Assembly: GCA_910574455.1 (NCBI GenBank)
Contig: CAJSYZ010000001.1
Span: 2,091,424 to 2,155,423, forward strand
DNA length: 64,000 nucleotides
DNA from: Trichaptum fuscoviolaceum
Lineage: Eukaryota; Basidiomycota; Agaricomycetes; Hymenochaetales; Trichaptaceae
Reading direction: 5' to 3'
Part shown: in pieces, positions 36,736 to 47,210 of the stretch
How positions within the stretch are numbered: the stretch's first letter is position 1
Layout: every line of letters starts with the position of its first letter
The notes under the pieces: generated by a model
The model's input: only the letters and a program-made list of their open reading frames with translations
Database searches by the model: none
Told to the model about the DNA's origin: nothing
Made by a program: the position numbers and the translations under genes

Positions 36736-37189
36736 TTGCTCTTGCGCGTGTCTTGATCAAAGTTATCCAAAACAAAGGCCTTCGCCAAGAAGACGATTGG
36801 CAGGAGAAGAAAGATGCAGACACCGAAACGTGGAGGTGAGAGGGAAAGGGAAAGGTTGCCGTCCGCACTTGATGGGACCCATGTATAGTACAGCCAGTGC
36901 CGCTGCGGCGTACACTGATCTGGCGGCATTGCCCGCAGACCCGCAACAATCACAGCCTCTTGGTTCACAACTACTGTTGTTCACTGCTTCGCCAAATACA
37001 CCACAAATACGAAAACCTTCAGCATGTCTGTATCAGCGACAACACACGTTCACAGCGTAACTATGTATCTACGACGCGTCTTTCTTTGAAACCCCAAAGC
37101 TCTACAGATCAGCATCAACGGTACTACGTGTCTTCTACCCAACGCGTCAGGCCGAGCAGAGGAAATAACTCTTCGAGAGCACCGGTGAC
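36736..37189. promoter_or_regulatory. HECT ligase promoter region / M20 gene 3' end
   Basis: 454 nt between two minus-strand genes. I searched it for a C2 domain in all minus frames and saw none. Short ORFs on both strands look random. Confidence 0.4.
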
Positions 37190-39335
37190 CTAGTCAACAA
37201 GATCCGTTTGCTGTGCATCAAATGCTTTCCGAACCTACATTGGGTCAGCTAGTGTTCATAGAGTTTAATGCGTGATTTACTTTTATGAAGAACTCGTCGT
37301 CATCAATAGCCCGCACTGAAGTGAGTGTGAGCGCCTTGATTACTTCAAGCATTGCGTTATGCGCTTCCAGCGTCCCAGCTGACTTTGTGAACGCGGGGGT
37401 GTGGTTGCCGCCGCCAGGCTCCGTAGGGATAGCTATTGCGGTGATGAATTTTAAAGCCGTTCAGATTGTATTCTCACTTACTATATCTTGGATGTAGCGA
37501 TGGAAGAGCTGCCGCCCAAACTCGAGGTTAGCATCAACAATTCATCCATTGCATTGTGTAAGACAGAGCTAACCGTATGTCACATTCCCCTAGTCATTCA
37601 TATTGAGAAGGATAAAGATTGTGGAATTAACAACTCACGAAGTCCGTCGACGCCTTCGCTTCAGCATCGGCCCAGTCCAAGCCAACTTGCGTTATCGCGT
37701 TTGAGAAATCTTGCACTATATGGGGATGAATTTGAGAGCTCTACACTATGGATGGTCATCTTACCCAGGGCAGGGTTTTGCTTCAGTTCATAATGCGGTC
37801 GGCCGACTTTGATTTCTGCCTTGCATGATGTTGCTAGAGCAGCAGCTCTACCAATACAGTGAGTACCCATCGGACAAAGGCGCGAAAACAATCTACGCAC
37901 TCAAAGCAAGCTTTCAGGCGATCCCGAAGTTCGGCTACTTCTGCATATGTGGGCGCACGGACATACCACCTACACCGTTTAATTACAGACCTGAACCAAC
38001 GTCCTGCAGAACATACCTCATTTTCGCGTAGTCCGGTATGACTGGAACGGGTGACGTTAGCGTTACTCTAATGGATTTCCGAGAGAATATCACCGTTTGG
38101 AGACCAGTCTTTGCCTTCCACGATACCATGGACTCGATGCGTCGGCTTTATCTGTTGGCGAAGGACACTTATACTGGAGTACACAAGGAAAGCTGCATCA
38201 AGAGCATTTATCCCTTCCCAGGGTGCTGCTGCAGCATGTGCGCTATGGTCTTTCAGGCAATGCACCGTACGATTCATTTGGACCGCACACTCACGTATGT
38301 CCATAGAACTCTACCTCAATGTCTTGAAGTGCAAGCGAGCCACTGGCGCTGGCAGTGTGGGGAAGACCTGCTGTGGGATGCGAGCTAAAACACGAGGAAA
38401 CAAGATTAAACAATATTGATCTATGGCACCCACAATACGCGGCTTACATGACGCATATATCCATGTCGTCGTACGCTCCTTTCTCAAGAAGAATAACCTT
38501 TCCTGCACCTCCCTCTTCGGCTATATTCCTTTCTCCGTCAGCATCGTCCCTACGTGTTGGATAGAAATTTCTCGTACCGGGAGTACCAAGCAAGACTATC
38601 GAGCCATTGATGCCATGTTTCTGCATGGCCGCTTTCGCGGCAAGTGCAACGCCAACGCCTCCGGCTGCGATCAAATTGTGCCCACATGCGTGACCGATGC
38701 CAGGCAAAGCGTCCATCTCGGAATTTATGCCCAATACTCTACCTCCTTTGCCATGAACATACTCGGCCTTCCAGGCTGTGGAGAGTCCGGCGTAGCTTCG
38801 GGTTACCTCGAAACCTTGTGAGGCCATATAGTTGGTTAGGACCGCATGGGCGTAGCTGAAAGCAAGAAAGAGCCTCAGTCGGCGTGAATCATCCAGAGTA
38901 GAGTTGTTGCTCACTCACTTCTCGTGGAATCCTACTTCAGGGTTATCTGCGCATCGGATGCTCAGTGAGAGTGTACAACACTGGTGGATGCTTAGAAGTT
39001 CACGAACCATGGATAGCCAACGACAGAGATCGTAAATCTGAATCAATCATGCCCACGGCATCTTTAATTGTCTCAAGTACTTCAGGCCTGTAGGACGTTG
39101 GTGGACCGTTAGATAAACCATCGCGCTTGGCCTGGTATGCCGGAGGTGCTTCTACGATCTCTTCGAGTCGTTGACTGTGTTTTTTCTGTTCGGACTGGCT
39201 GGTGTGTGAACCTGCATCATCTACTTCAATAACTCTGTCCGCGGACCCTTTTCCTTTCGTGCGTTTACGTGAAAACAGAGGTTTGAGGCACGCGAAACAT
39301 CCGACGTTGTCACTCATCGTCTTAGAAGGGGGCAT
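37190..39335 (-). CDS. M20 family metallopeptidase/amidohydrolase (PM20D2-like)
   Basis: Thirteen minus-strand exons join in phase to 500 residues: 39335-39008, 38946-38919, 38855-38448, 38384-38295, 38242-38094, 38041-38017, 37969-37901, 37847-37765, 37709-37639, 37589-37574, 37520-37482, 37432-37281 and 37234-37190. Key blocks are [40 protein letters not shown] (metal-site region), the dimerisation domain [20 protein letters not shown] and [20 protein letters not shown], then [26 protein letters not shown] and [16 protein letters not shown]. The family hydrolyses N-acyl or dipeptide bonds with two metal ions. A roughly 95-residue N-terminal extension ([18 protein letters not shown]) is unlike bacterial members. 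Exons of 16, 25 and 28 nt occur. MSDNVG at 39317 is an alternative start. Confidence 0.92.
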
Positions 39336-39909
39336 ACCACTCTCCTTTAACCGTACAGCTTATATATAGTTAACAGCAGGGCCTGTACCATGTGCACGGT
39401 TCAGTATTAGTATCATGCTCTCTATCGCTGCACCGTTTACCCAGAGTCAGATAGGTTCGAGTCAGGCACCGGTACACACGCCGATCACTGGATGCCGTTC
39501 GGCGGGAAGTTCAAGTTTCCCTTTTTCGTCACTGAAAAGCCTTCAGGTTCTTTTCTATGTAAACTCCTGGCCTTGACCGTCAGGCCAGGCTACTTAGTAT
39601 ATAAGTCTTACCCAGCGCAGCCTTTGCCACAGCAGACAAATACAGAAAAGTAGCCTGGCCCGGTTACGCGACCAATAACTTCCCACAGCTTCATTCTTAC
39701 TTAGTAGTTCTCAAGCACGTTTAACAATGCTTCCACCCCACACATCACCTGGTCTCTGTGTTCACACTCAAATCAATGGCTATTTATTCTGCTATTCTAT
39801 TATGGGTACGGTTACGTGCATTCATACTTTAGCAGCAGCTACAAAGAAGGACGATGGAAGCTCGGACCTCAACACTCCTGCCCAGAACTGTTGCTAGCTG
39901 TATCAACTC
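39336..39909. promoter_or_regulatory. Divergent promoter of the M20 and MFS genes
   Basis: 574 nt between divergent starts. A TATA-like tatatata lies about 25 bp upstream of the M20 start (about 39359-39367) and another, tatataag, at about 39597-39604 on the MFS side. A 7-bp dyad (cctggcc at 39566-39572, ggccagg at 39583-39589) stands just before the second TATA. Confidence 0.5.
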
Positions 39910-42315
39910 ATGGACAAACAGAAGAAAGCAACTGAATTCAAGAACCAGTCTATCGATGCTATCGAGGATATCGCAAATGAACCTCTCAGGCTATCGTTGG
40001 ATTTGAATGTCATTCAAGAGAACGTTGGACTTCAAGAATACGTTGAGGCGCGGAAGGGCGGTGTTTTATTGGTAAAGAAAATCTCAACTTTCGTCGATCT
40101 CACTATTCACCTGATTAAATATAGACACCAAACCTCAACAAGAAGATACGACGAAAGATTGATTGCTATGTCCTTCCCTTAATGTTCATTACTAGCGTTC
40201 TTCAGTTCCTCGACAAGACGGCTCTCAACTATGCCAATCTCTTTGGCATTCGCCCCGATCTACATCTTTCTGGAAATCAATATTCGTGGCTCGCATCCAT
40301 CTTCTACCTTGGTTATCTGGTAGGGCAATTCCCTGCGTCTTACCTTTTTACCCGTTTCTCTACTGGAAGGATCCTCGGCGTTTGCACTATATTCTGGGGC
40401 GTTACAGTTCTTGCGTTTACATGGAGCAAGAGTTTTGCTGGTGCAGCTGCTTGTCGGTTCTTGTTGGGAGTATTCGAGGCACCCATCACGCCTGGTTTGA
40501 CTCTAGCTGTAGGTTATTGGTGGACAAGAGAGGAGGCACCCCTTCGCTATAACTTCCTTTATTCTGCACTTGGATGGGCTGGTATCATTGGGTCACTCAT
40601 GAGTACCGGTATCAGCAAGCATGGTGAACTCAGTGGTATACAAAAGTGGCAGCTCGTTTTTGTAGTTGTAAGTTCACCAGATCTCTGAGACCTTTAGCAT
40701 ACAAACTAATTTATACATAGCTCGGCTCACTCACGACGCTGTGGGGATTCGTCCTTCTGTTTTATCTACCGGACTCACCAGTCGATGCGAGATTCCTCAC
40801 TCACGATGAGCGGCTCCTTGCAACAGCACGTGTCGCCAGAAATCAGGTCGGGTAGGTGCTTATTTCTAGTAATGTTTCATTTGACTGCTGAAGGTGAAAT
40901 CTGCAGCATCAAATCAGGGAAGCTGAAGCTGTACCAGGTCAAGAGCGCATTGATTGACTTCAAGACATGGTGCATCGTCATTAGTATATTTGCTGCCGGC
41001 ATTCCGTGGGTGCCTATTCCTCCCGCGTGAGATGTACATACTGAACGCAACTGGTCAGGAATGGTGTGATTTCCAACTTCTCGTAGGTCGAGACGAGGCT
41101 TCCTTACTTCGTGCAGTTTCTGACATTTCCATTTAGGACAGAGATAATCAGCAACCTAGGATTTTCAACAATCAAGACAACCCTAATGGACTGTGTTGGG
41201 AATTCTTTTCAAGTAGTAGGCCTGATGCTTGGTGGATACATAGCATCAAACTTTAAAAATAGTGAGTTCTGTCTTCTCTACACTAACGAACAGACAATAG
41301 ATTTGTTATGTCATCCTTCTTTTCAGCTCGTATTTTGGTTGCTAGTGCTGGAAATATTGCATGCCTAATAGCGGCGGCCGTTCTAGCATACCTTCCGACT
41401 GATAGGACGTGGATGAGATTAGTGGCTTTCTGGTATGCGTTAAGATTCCGTCCAGCGATGTTACTCTAAACCGTTACAGGTTCACAAATCTTCAGGCAAG
41501 CTGTTGCTCTCTCAATTGTCAATGCATAGCTTTGTGAAAGTGTTTCTCAGTCCGTCAGCTTCTCTCTGGCGCTGGTAAGCAATTACACAAATTACTATCA
41601 AAGACGAGTCAATAAAGAGCATAACACTGTTTTCAGAACATGGTATCTGCAAATGTGAGTCTCCGACGTCATTGAAAACGCGAAGGTTGATGAGTAACTG
41701 ATTCCACCGACGTTGGAGGACAGATGTCTGGGTGTCAGTAGATCAGGACATAGTTAATGTAGATGATTAACGTCTTTGCAGATACTAAGAAGCAAATTGT
41801 TTCAGCTTTGACCTTCATGTCTTGTGGGTGCTCAAAGCGTGGAAAGTTGAAGCTACAGATGTTTTATTCTGTTGTGTAGATTGCGTGGGCAACATAGTCG
41901 GCCCTCAATTCGTGATACAGACGCAAGCACCACGATTCTCCACTGCAACGAAGGTACGAACATGCAACTTATATGTTTGGAGCATAAACTAATACAATTT
42001 GCGAAGGCAATGATGATAGGATGTAAGAGATAAACTTCGTGCCGATGATTAACGGCTGACATCTGGCAGTTGTTGGGAAGGTGGTATTCCACGCAGCATT
42101 GGGCATATACATGCTTTTAGTGAACGCAAAGAGGGACCGCGAGCTCCTCCAACGAGGGGATGAAGTTGATTGGGAAGCTGAGAAGCGTCTTGCAGAAGAA
42201 AGGGGTATGTTAGATCAAACAGAGGTAAGATAAATATATCCGATGTTTTCCGACTATGGCGACTGACGTTCTTTGACTATAGTTCGAGAACAAGTCGATG
42301 CGATATGTACTATAA
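39910..42315 (+). CDS. MFS transporter, anion:cation symporter (Dal5/allantoate permease) type
   Basis: Exons 39910-40071, 40125-40667, 40721-40851, 40907-41005, 41059-41082 and 41137-41261 join in phase, followed by further small exons to the stop at 42313-42315. Typical segments are NKKIRRKIDCYVLPLMFITS, LQFLDKTALNYANLFGIRPD, LGYLVGQFPASYLFTRFSTG (MFS loop 2-3), CRFLLGVFEAPITPGLTLAV, KTWCIVISIFAAGIPNGVIS, TEIISNLGFSTIKTTLMDC, YTKKQIVSALTFMSY, CVGNIVGPQFVIQTQAPRFS and GKVVFHAALGIYMLLVNAKR. About 12 membrane helices are expected in the plasma membrane, with an organic acid, vitamin or allantoate-like substrate. The intron 41496-41550 has a GC donor (gcaagc). Between 41655 and 41780 I could not place the short exon expected to read NVxGY, so a splicing irregularity or damage is possible there. 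Confidence 0.82.
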
Positions 42316-42366
42316 ACACCTAATGAAACATGGAACTAGTACACGTGTAACATCAATGGTCTGGCA
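42316..42366. other. Very short convergent gap
   Basis: Only 51 nt separate the MFS stop codon from the aminopeptidase stop codon, so the two convergent transcripts very probably overlap. Confidence 0.6.
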
Positions 42367-45300
42367 TCAAAGCTTAGCACTCGCACTCCACTTTTCTAAC
42401 CATTCTGTCACATCGTCCGATGACCTCTGAAGGAAAAGGTTAGTTTAGTATGTACTAGCATGTAAAGGACCAGATACGAACACTCAGCAAAGCCGCACGC
42501 GCACGGATGGTATCCACAGTCTGGTTAAGAGCAAGGTTAAATTTGGAGACATCCTTGTCCTGTTCGTACGGAATCAATTGTGTGCTAATCAGCTCATTAA
42601 AAGAAGTACACTTACCTTAAAGAAGTCTTCTACGTCCACGGCATCAGCCTCAGTAGTGAGGCCCTTGAATGAGTACTAAAGCGAGACGAGTTCAGACCAG
42701 GCAGTGGAGGTTGCCGAGTACGGTTTGACTTACGGCGATAAGATGTTGTAGCTGCGTGTTACCAGAGAAGCGCTTGTAGATCTGTATCATCGTGAGTACA
42801 AGTCATCACAACTTCGAAGGTTAAGACGCTGCACAGACCTCGTCGTAGTTGTCCTTGGTGAATTTAGCCATCCGTCTCCTAGTCAGTCTGTTGCTACCGA
42901 GGTTTGCGATGAACATGTAGAGGTCCTGGTCTCTCGCCTCCGATAAGAGGAACTTGAATGTCTCGTCAATGAGACTCTCGTCCGTTGCAGAGCACATAGC
43001 GGCACTTCGGAAGCGCGTCAACCAGAATTTAATGTGTCAAATCTTGATACACTCACATAGCAGCAGTACGTGTAGTGGGTGTCCTTGGCTTCACATAGAT
43101 TTCCTTCATCGCATTGTATTCGGTCCTTCCCCCATGTCTGACGACCTGAAAGTAAACATTTAGCGAGTCACCTGTAACGGGAAGCAAGCTGTACAAACCG
43201 TTGCGTATGTGACACGCTCGATATCAGACGCAATACGTGAATCATCCCCTGTCTTTAGGAACTCATCAAATCTCTCCTTCAGCTCCTTGAGGACGCTTTA
43301 AGGACAGACGATCGGTTATTATCTCACACCTTTCCGGACAATGATCGAGTTACTTACGCAGGATCTTCGCCCGCAGCTGCACCGGATATGGCCAAGGTTC
43401 GCAATTGCTTTGTATCAGCAGAGTCCGAGTCGGCGTAATCGTAACCAAATTTCTCTACGAGCGGCGAATATAAAGACTGAGAAATGAACGTCAATGGCAG
43501 TGAAATCACATGAGAGGACGAACTACGCTCACCCTCCGGAATGATTTAAGTAGGTCCCATGTCTTGTCGTTCTCCCAGAAAATACCAGCAAGATCGCCTA
43601 CATTGTCGCGGATACCTTGCCAAACAAGGACTACGGACAATGTCAGTTGGAAGCGACGCTATATACCTAACGTGATACACTTACACTCCTTCTCGTGGCG
43701 CAGTTTATCGACGAGTGTCAAAGCCGCGCTAACTTTACCGAATCCAGCGTTAGCCAGAGCAAAGACATCGTTGGTGAGACCAATGCGGTCATTAAGGGAG
43801 AAGACGGAATCTTCTTTCGCTGCCTCTGCGCCGATCTTGGACAGGCGCTCAGGTGAGTATAGTGTGCGGTCTGTTGCAAGCGTCAGGTCAAGGCAAGAAT
43901 GCGAAAGTGTCTAAACTTACAAACACCAGTCGAATCGTAGTTAAGCTTGAAAGGCTTGCTAGTGTCGAGAGGGATAGTGATCTCTTTTTCTTTCAGAAGG
44001 AGCGTGTCCACTTTAAGCTTGCCATCCTCTTGCACTGTAGCAAGGTTCAAAGGAATTTGCCTGAGGAATATTTGTTCGACCAACAAAACTTTGGGAAAAA
44101 AGTAAATGTACACACCAAATAGTTTGGTTGTCTTCTTCTTTAGCAGGGCCTGTCTCCAAAAAGCGGTCTTGGCGGACGTGGATAGAGTCTTCCTTCTCCG
44201 TCACCGTTAAAACTGGGAAACCCATCTGCTCGCAGGATTTGTTATAGGAACCAAATAAATCAGATAATTGCATACCTTCGACACCCAATTATCCATCATG
44301 GTCGCAATGTCCAAGCCTAATATCAAAATGAGGAAAAGATCTGACACGATATAGAAATTTCCAACCTGCCGCTTCTCCAATTCCATTCCACAGATCCTTG
44401 CTAACACTATTGGCGTACAGGTGCTTCTTCAAGTAAATGGATACACCTCGAAGGAAAGTCTCTTCTCCAACGAAAGCGGACAACATCCTTAAGACTGGCT
44501 CTACGTTAGCTAAGGGATACAAAGGTAAGATAATCGAAACCTACCCGAACCAGCCTTCGAGTACGATAAGGCATCGAATATCTGCACGCGAATGAACCGA
44601 GGTCATGTCCTGTTAGATTTGGAGATCTTTCTAAAGAGATTCATACCTGGTTAATCTGGTTTGCATCCGGGCATTCAACTTCTATAGGATGAGACGACAG
44701 TTTTGCATCCATTTCGAGTGCTCGGTTGAGGTGCTCGTTAATGAATTCAGAATAGACCTTCCACTCCGGGAACACCCTATCGAAGTTGTGAGACAGAAGA
44801 GTTGGAGTTAATTGGTTCTACTGCTCACTTGTCTGTATATGCAAAAATGTGTCATTAGCTGTAGTAGTCAGAGTACTTTATAATTTATCACGCACCAATG
44901 ATAATGACTTCACCCATCTGATGGTCGTAATGAGCTCAGCCATAACATGGTGGGTTCGAGAAGTCACATACCAAGGTGGCAAAGCCTAAATGAAAGGACA
45001 GTCAGACAGGTGCACTCTGTTGTTAAAGAGAGCCAATCGCGTACCTTCATTCAAGTATCTAAGATGCAAGATCAGAAGTCCGTACGAAAGATAGTTAATT
45101 TCACTCACAAATTGTCCCACCACGCCATAGTTGTGATGTCGCCAAACCACATATGGGCTACTTCATGGCTTTGCACAGTCGCAACCCGCTTCTGAGCGGC
45201 AACGCCGACCTTCTTAGGGTCCAAGCAGAAAGCTGTCGTCCGCCCGGTGATCAAACCCTGAATGAGGCATGTGAGCTACACGATTGAAGGTGATGAAACT

Positions 45301-46529
45301 TTAAGACATACCCAGTTCTCCATAGCGCCAGCGTCGAAATCACTTGCCTAAACGACTTCAACAACTGTCGATAAAAAAGGAGTGTGGAGATTTACATACA
45401 ATCAGAGTGTCCAGCTTTGGTAGTGGGTATTCGACATCAAACATTTGCTCGTACAAAGGAAGAACCCGTCGCTTGATATCGAGGGCAAATTCAGCTTGCT
45501 TTATGTACTCAGATGTCGCTGAAGCTTCGTCAGAGGATGAATAAAAAAGGCACAATTATAATTTACCATAGATACGCAAAGGCCTCGTCTTGCCGCTGAG
45601 CGGGCTTACATAGGAACTCTCAATGTGCTCAAAGATTCCGTTTGCGAAAGCTACAAGGTAGGTAGACATCTAGAAGGTGCGCATATATTGAGTCTCATGA
45701 AGAGAGAAAGTAAGAAATTAACACTACCGGAGGGGTCTTATCGAATTTTGTAATTTTCCACTTCTCGGACGATCCAGCTATGATGAAATCAGATGCTATA
45801 TCGAAAAAATCGACGGCAAAGGCTTACCTAGCTCGTATGGTTCTTCAGATATAGCAGGCATGTTGCTCAGATTGACCGTGCCGTCTCGTGAAATCAAAGA
45901 GATGCTGTAGGTAGCCTTGAGCAAAGGCTCATCCCAGCAAGGGAAAGCACGCCTTGCAGCTGTAGGCTGGTTAAGAGCGTTAGTAGTTGAGAAGTAAAAC
46001 TTGGGTGGAGGGAAGACAGTCCCGTACCTCAAATTGCGTCAGAGCATAGTATGACTTCTTCTTTTCTTCCTCCGAGGTCGAGTAATAGTAACCCATCATG
46101 CTTCCGGTGAGCTCAGCTTCAAACTTAGCATTCAGAACGACCTTCGACCCAGCGGGCAGAGCAGACGAGAATTGTAAGACCGCGCGCTCTGACACCGGGT
46201 CAAAGGTTTGGCTTGTGGGCGCTAGCGAGGAACCAAGGGCATCAGAATGGATCGAAATGTCGTTGAGCTTTTGCTGAGAGGTGTGGAAAACAATAGTCGA
46301 TGTTTCCTTCAGCACTTCGAGCCTAAGCAAAAGAAAAGGCGATTAGCACTCCGGTTTGGTTTAAAGGATCAATAACGACAACGCACTGCACCGAGACCGA
46401 ACCATCAAACACCAGCTTTTCGAGATCTGTGCGAACAGTAATGTCGTAGTGCAACGGCTTGACATCCAGAGGCAGCCGGTGCTCATCGGCGGATACCTTT
46501 GGAGGTGCAGATGTTGCTGTAGGTGCCAT
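42367..46529 (-). CDS. M1 family zinc aminopeptidase (Aap1/Ape2 type)
   Basis: A gene of many small exons. Order on the minus strand: MAPTATSAPPKVSADEHRLP, LHYDITVRTDLEKLVFDGSV, FEAELTGSMMGYYYS, PTAARRAFPCWDEP, FALDIKRRVLPLYEQMFDVE, ASDFDAGAMENWGLITGR (GAMEN motif), VATVQSHEVAHMWFGDITTM (HExxH zinc site, with the third Glu ligand in the following LWLNE-type segment) and LRMLSAFVGEETFLRGVSIY. It continues FPVLTVTEKEDSIHVRQDRF, the C-terminal helical domain, and ends VTEWLEKWSASAKL. The enzyme removes N-terminal residues from peptides. An in-frame open extension upstream reaches an ATG at 46841 whose product begins MSFLSASLRRRTLAHNLVK, rich in Arg and Ser without acidic residues, like a mitochondrial presequence. 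The cytosolic start at 46529 was chosen for the main call. Confidence 0.93.
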
Positions 46530-46841
46530 GGACTCGAATGTGCAATATGATCTCTGGATGTTATGAAAAGGCGATGAAGACGAGAGAGAGATTGATTGAT
46601 GCTGTCTGTTCGTCTGGGTTATTTGAGTGAAGGTCGCGTTATGCTTGTCCACGCGTACCGCCGCTCTGCTTGAGAGGGCCCTATTCGGAACAGGTCCGAG
46701 TCCATACTGTCTACACACAGGATTTGTGTGAAAACAACTCTTCCCTGTAGCTACCCATGCGTTCTGGAAATAATTGGTTGAGGGCTTCACAAGGTTGTGC
46801 GCGAGCGTGCGTCGGCGCAGAGAAGCAGAGAGGAAGGACAT

Positions 46842-47210
46842 CCAGAGGGAAGCATGAGAACCTTTTTTCTTCCCGCTGCTGTTAAAATCGCGAATGCACT
46901 GCACGCGGCTAACCGAGTCAAAGCCTGTACTCAGCCAGCAACCCTCACACTCTGCAAACCCTTCCTTATGCTCAAAAACTGGCAACACACGTCGCAACGA
47001 TATTGTTATCATTAGCACGGGGTCAATTACATTTCTATCAAGGGATACAGAGCAACATGTGAGTACATACGGTCATTATGTTTCAGAAACACTAGGTCAA
47101 GTCCGGTATAAAAGCCAGCGATCAAAAGCATTCTTACGTTGAGGAAGTCCTAAGAGTCCTACGAGAATGTCCACAGTCGACTAACGTGTCTTGTGCTCAA
47201 ACAGAGACGA
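46842..47210. promoter_or_regulatory. Aminopeptidase promoter region
   Basis: 369 nt between two minus-strand genes. Short ORFs only. Confidence 0.4.

Noticed and set aside
39452..39475. tRNA-like T-loop (ggttcgagtc)
   Set aside because: The flanking 5-bp stem does not pair and no D or anticodon arms could be drawn.
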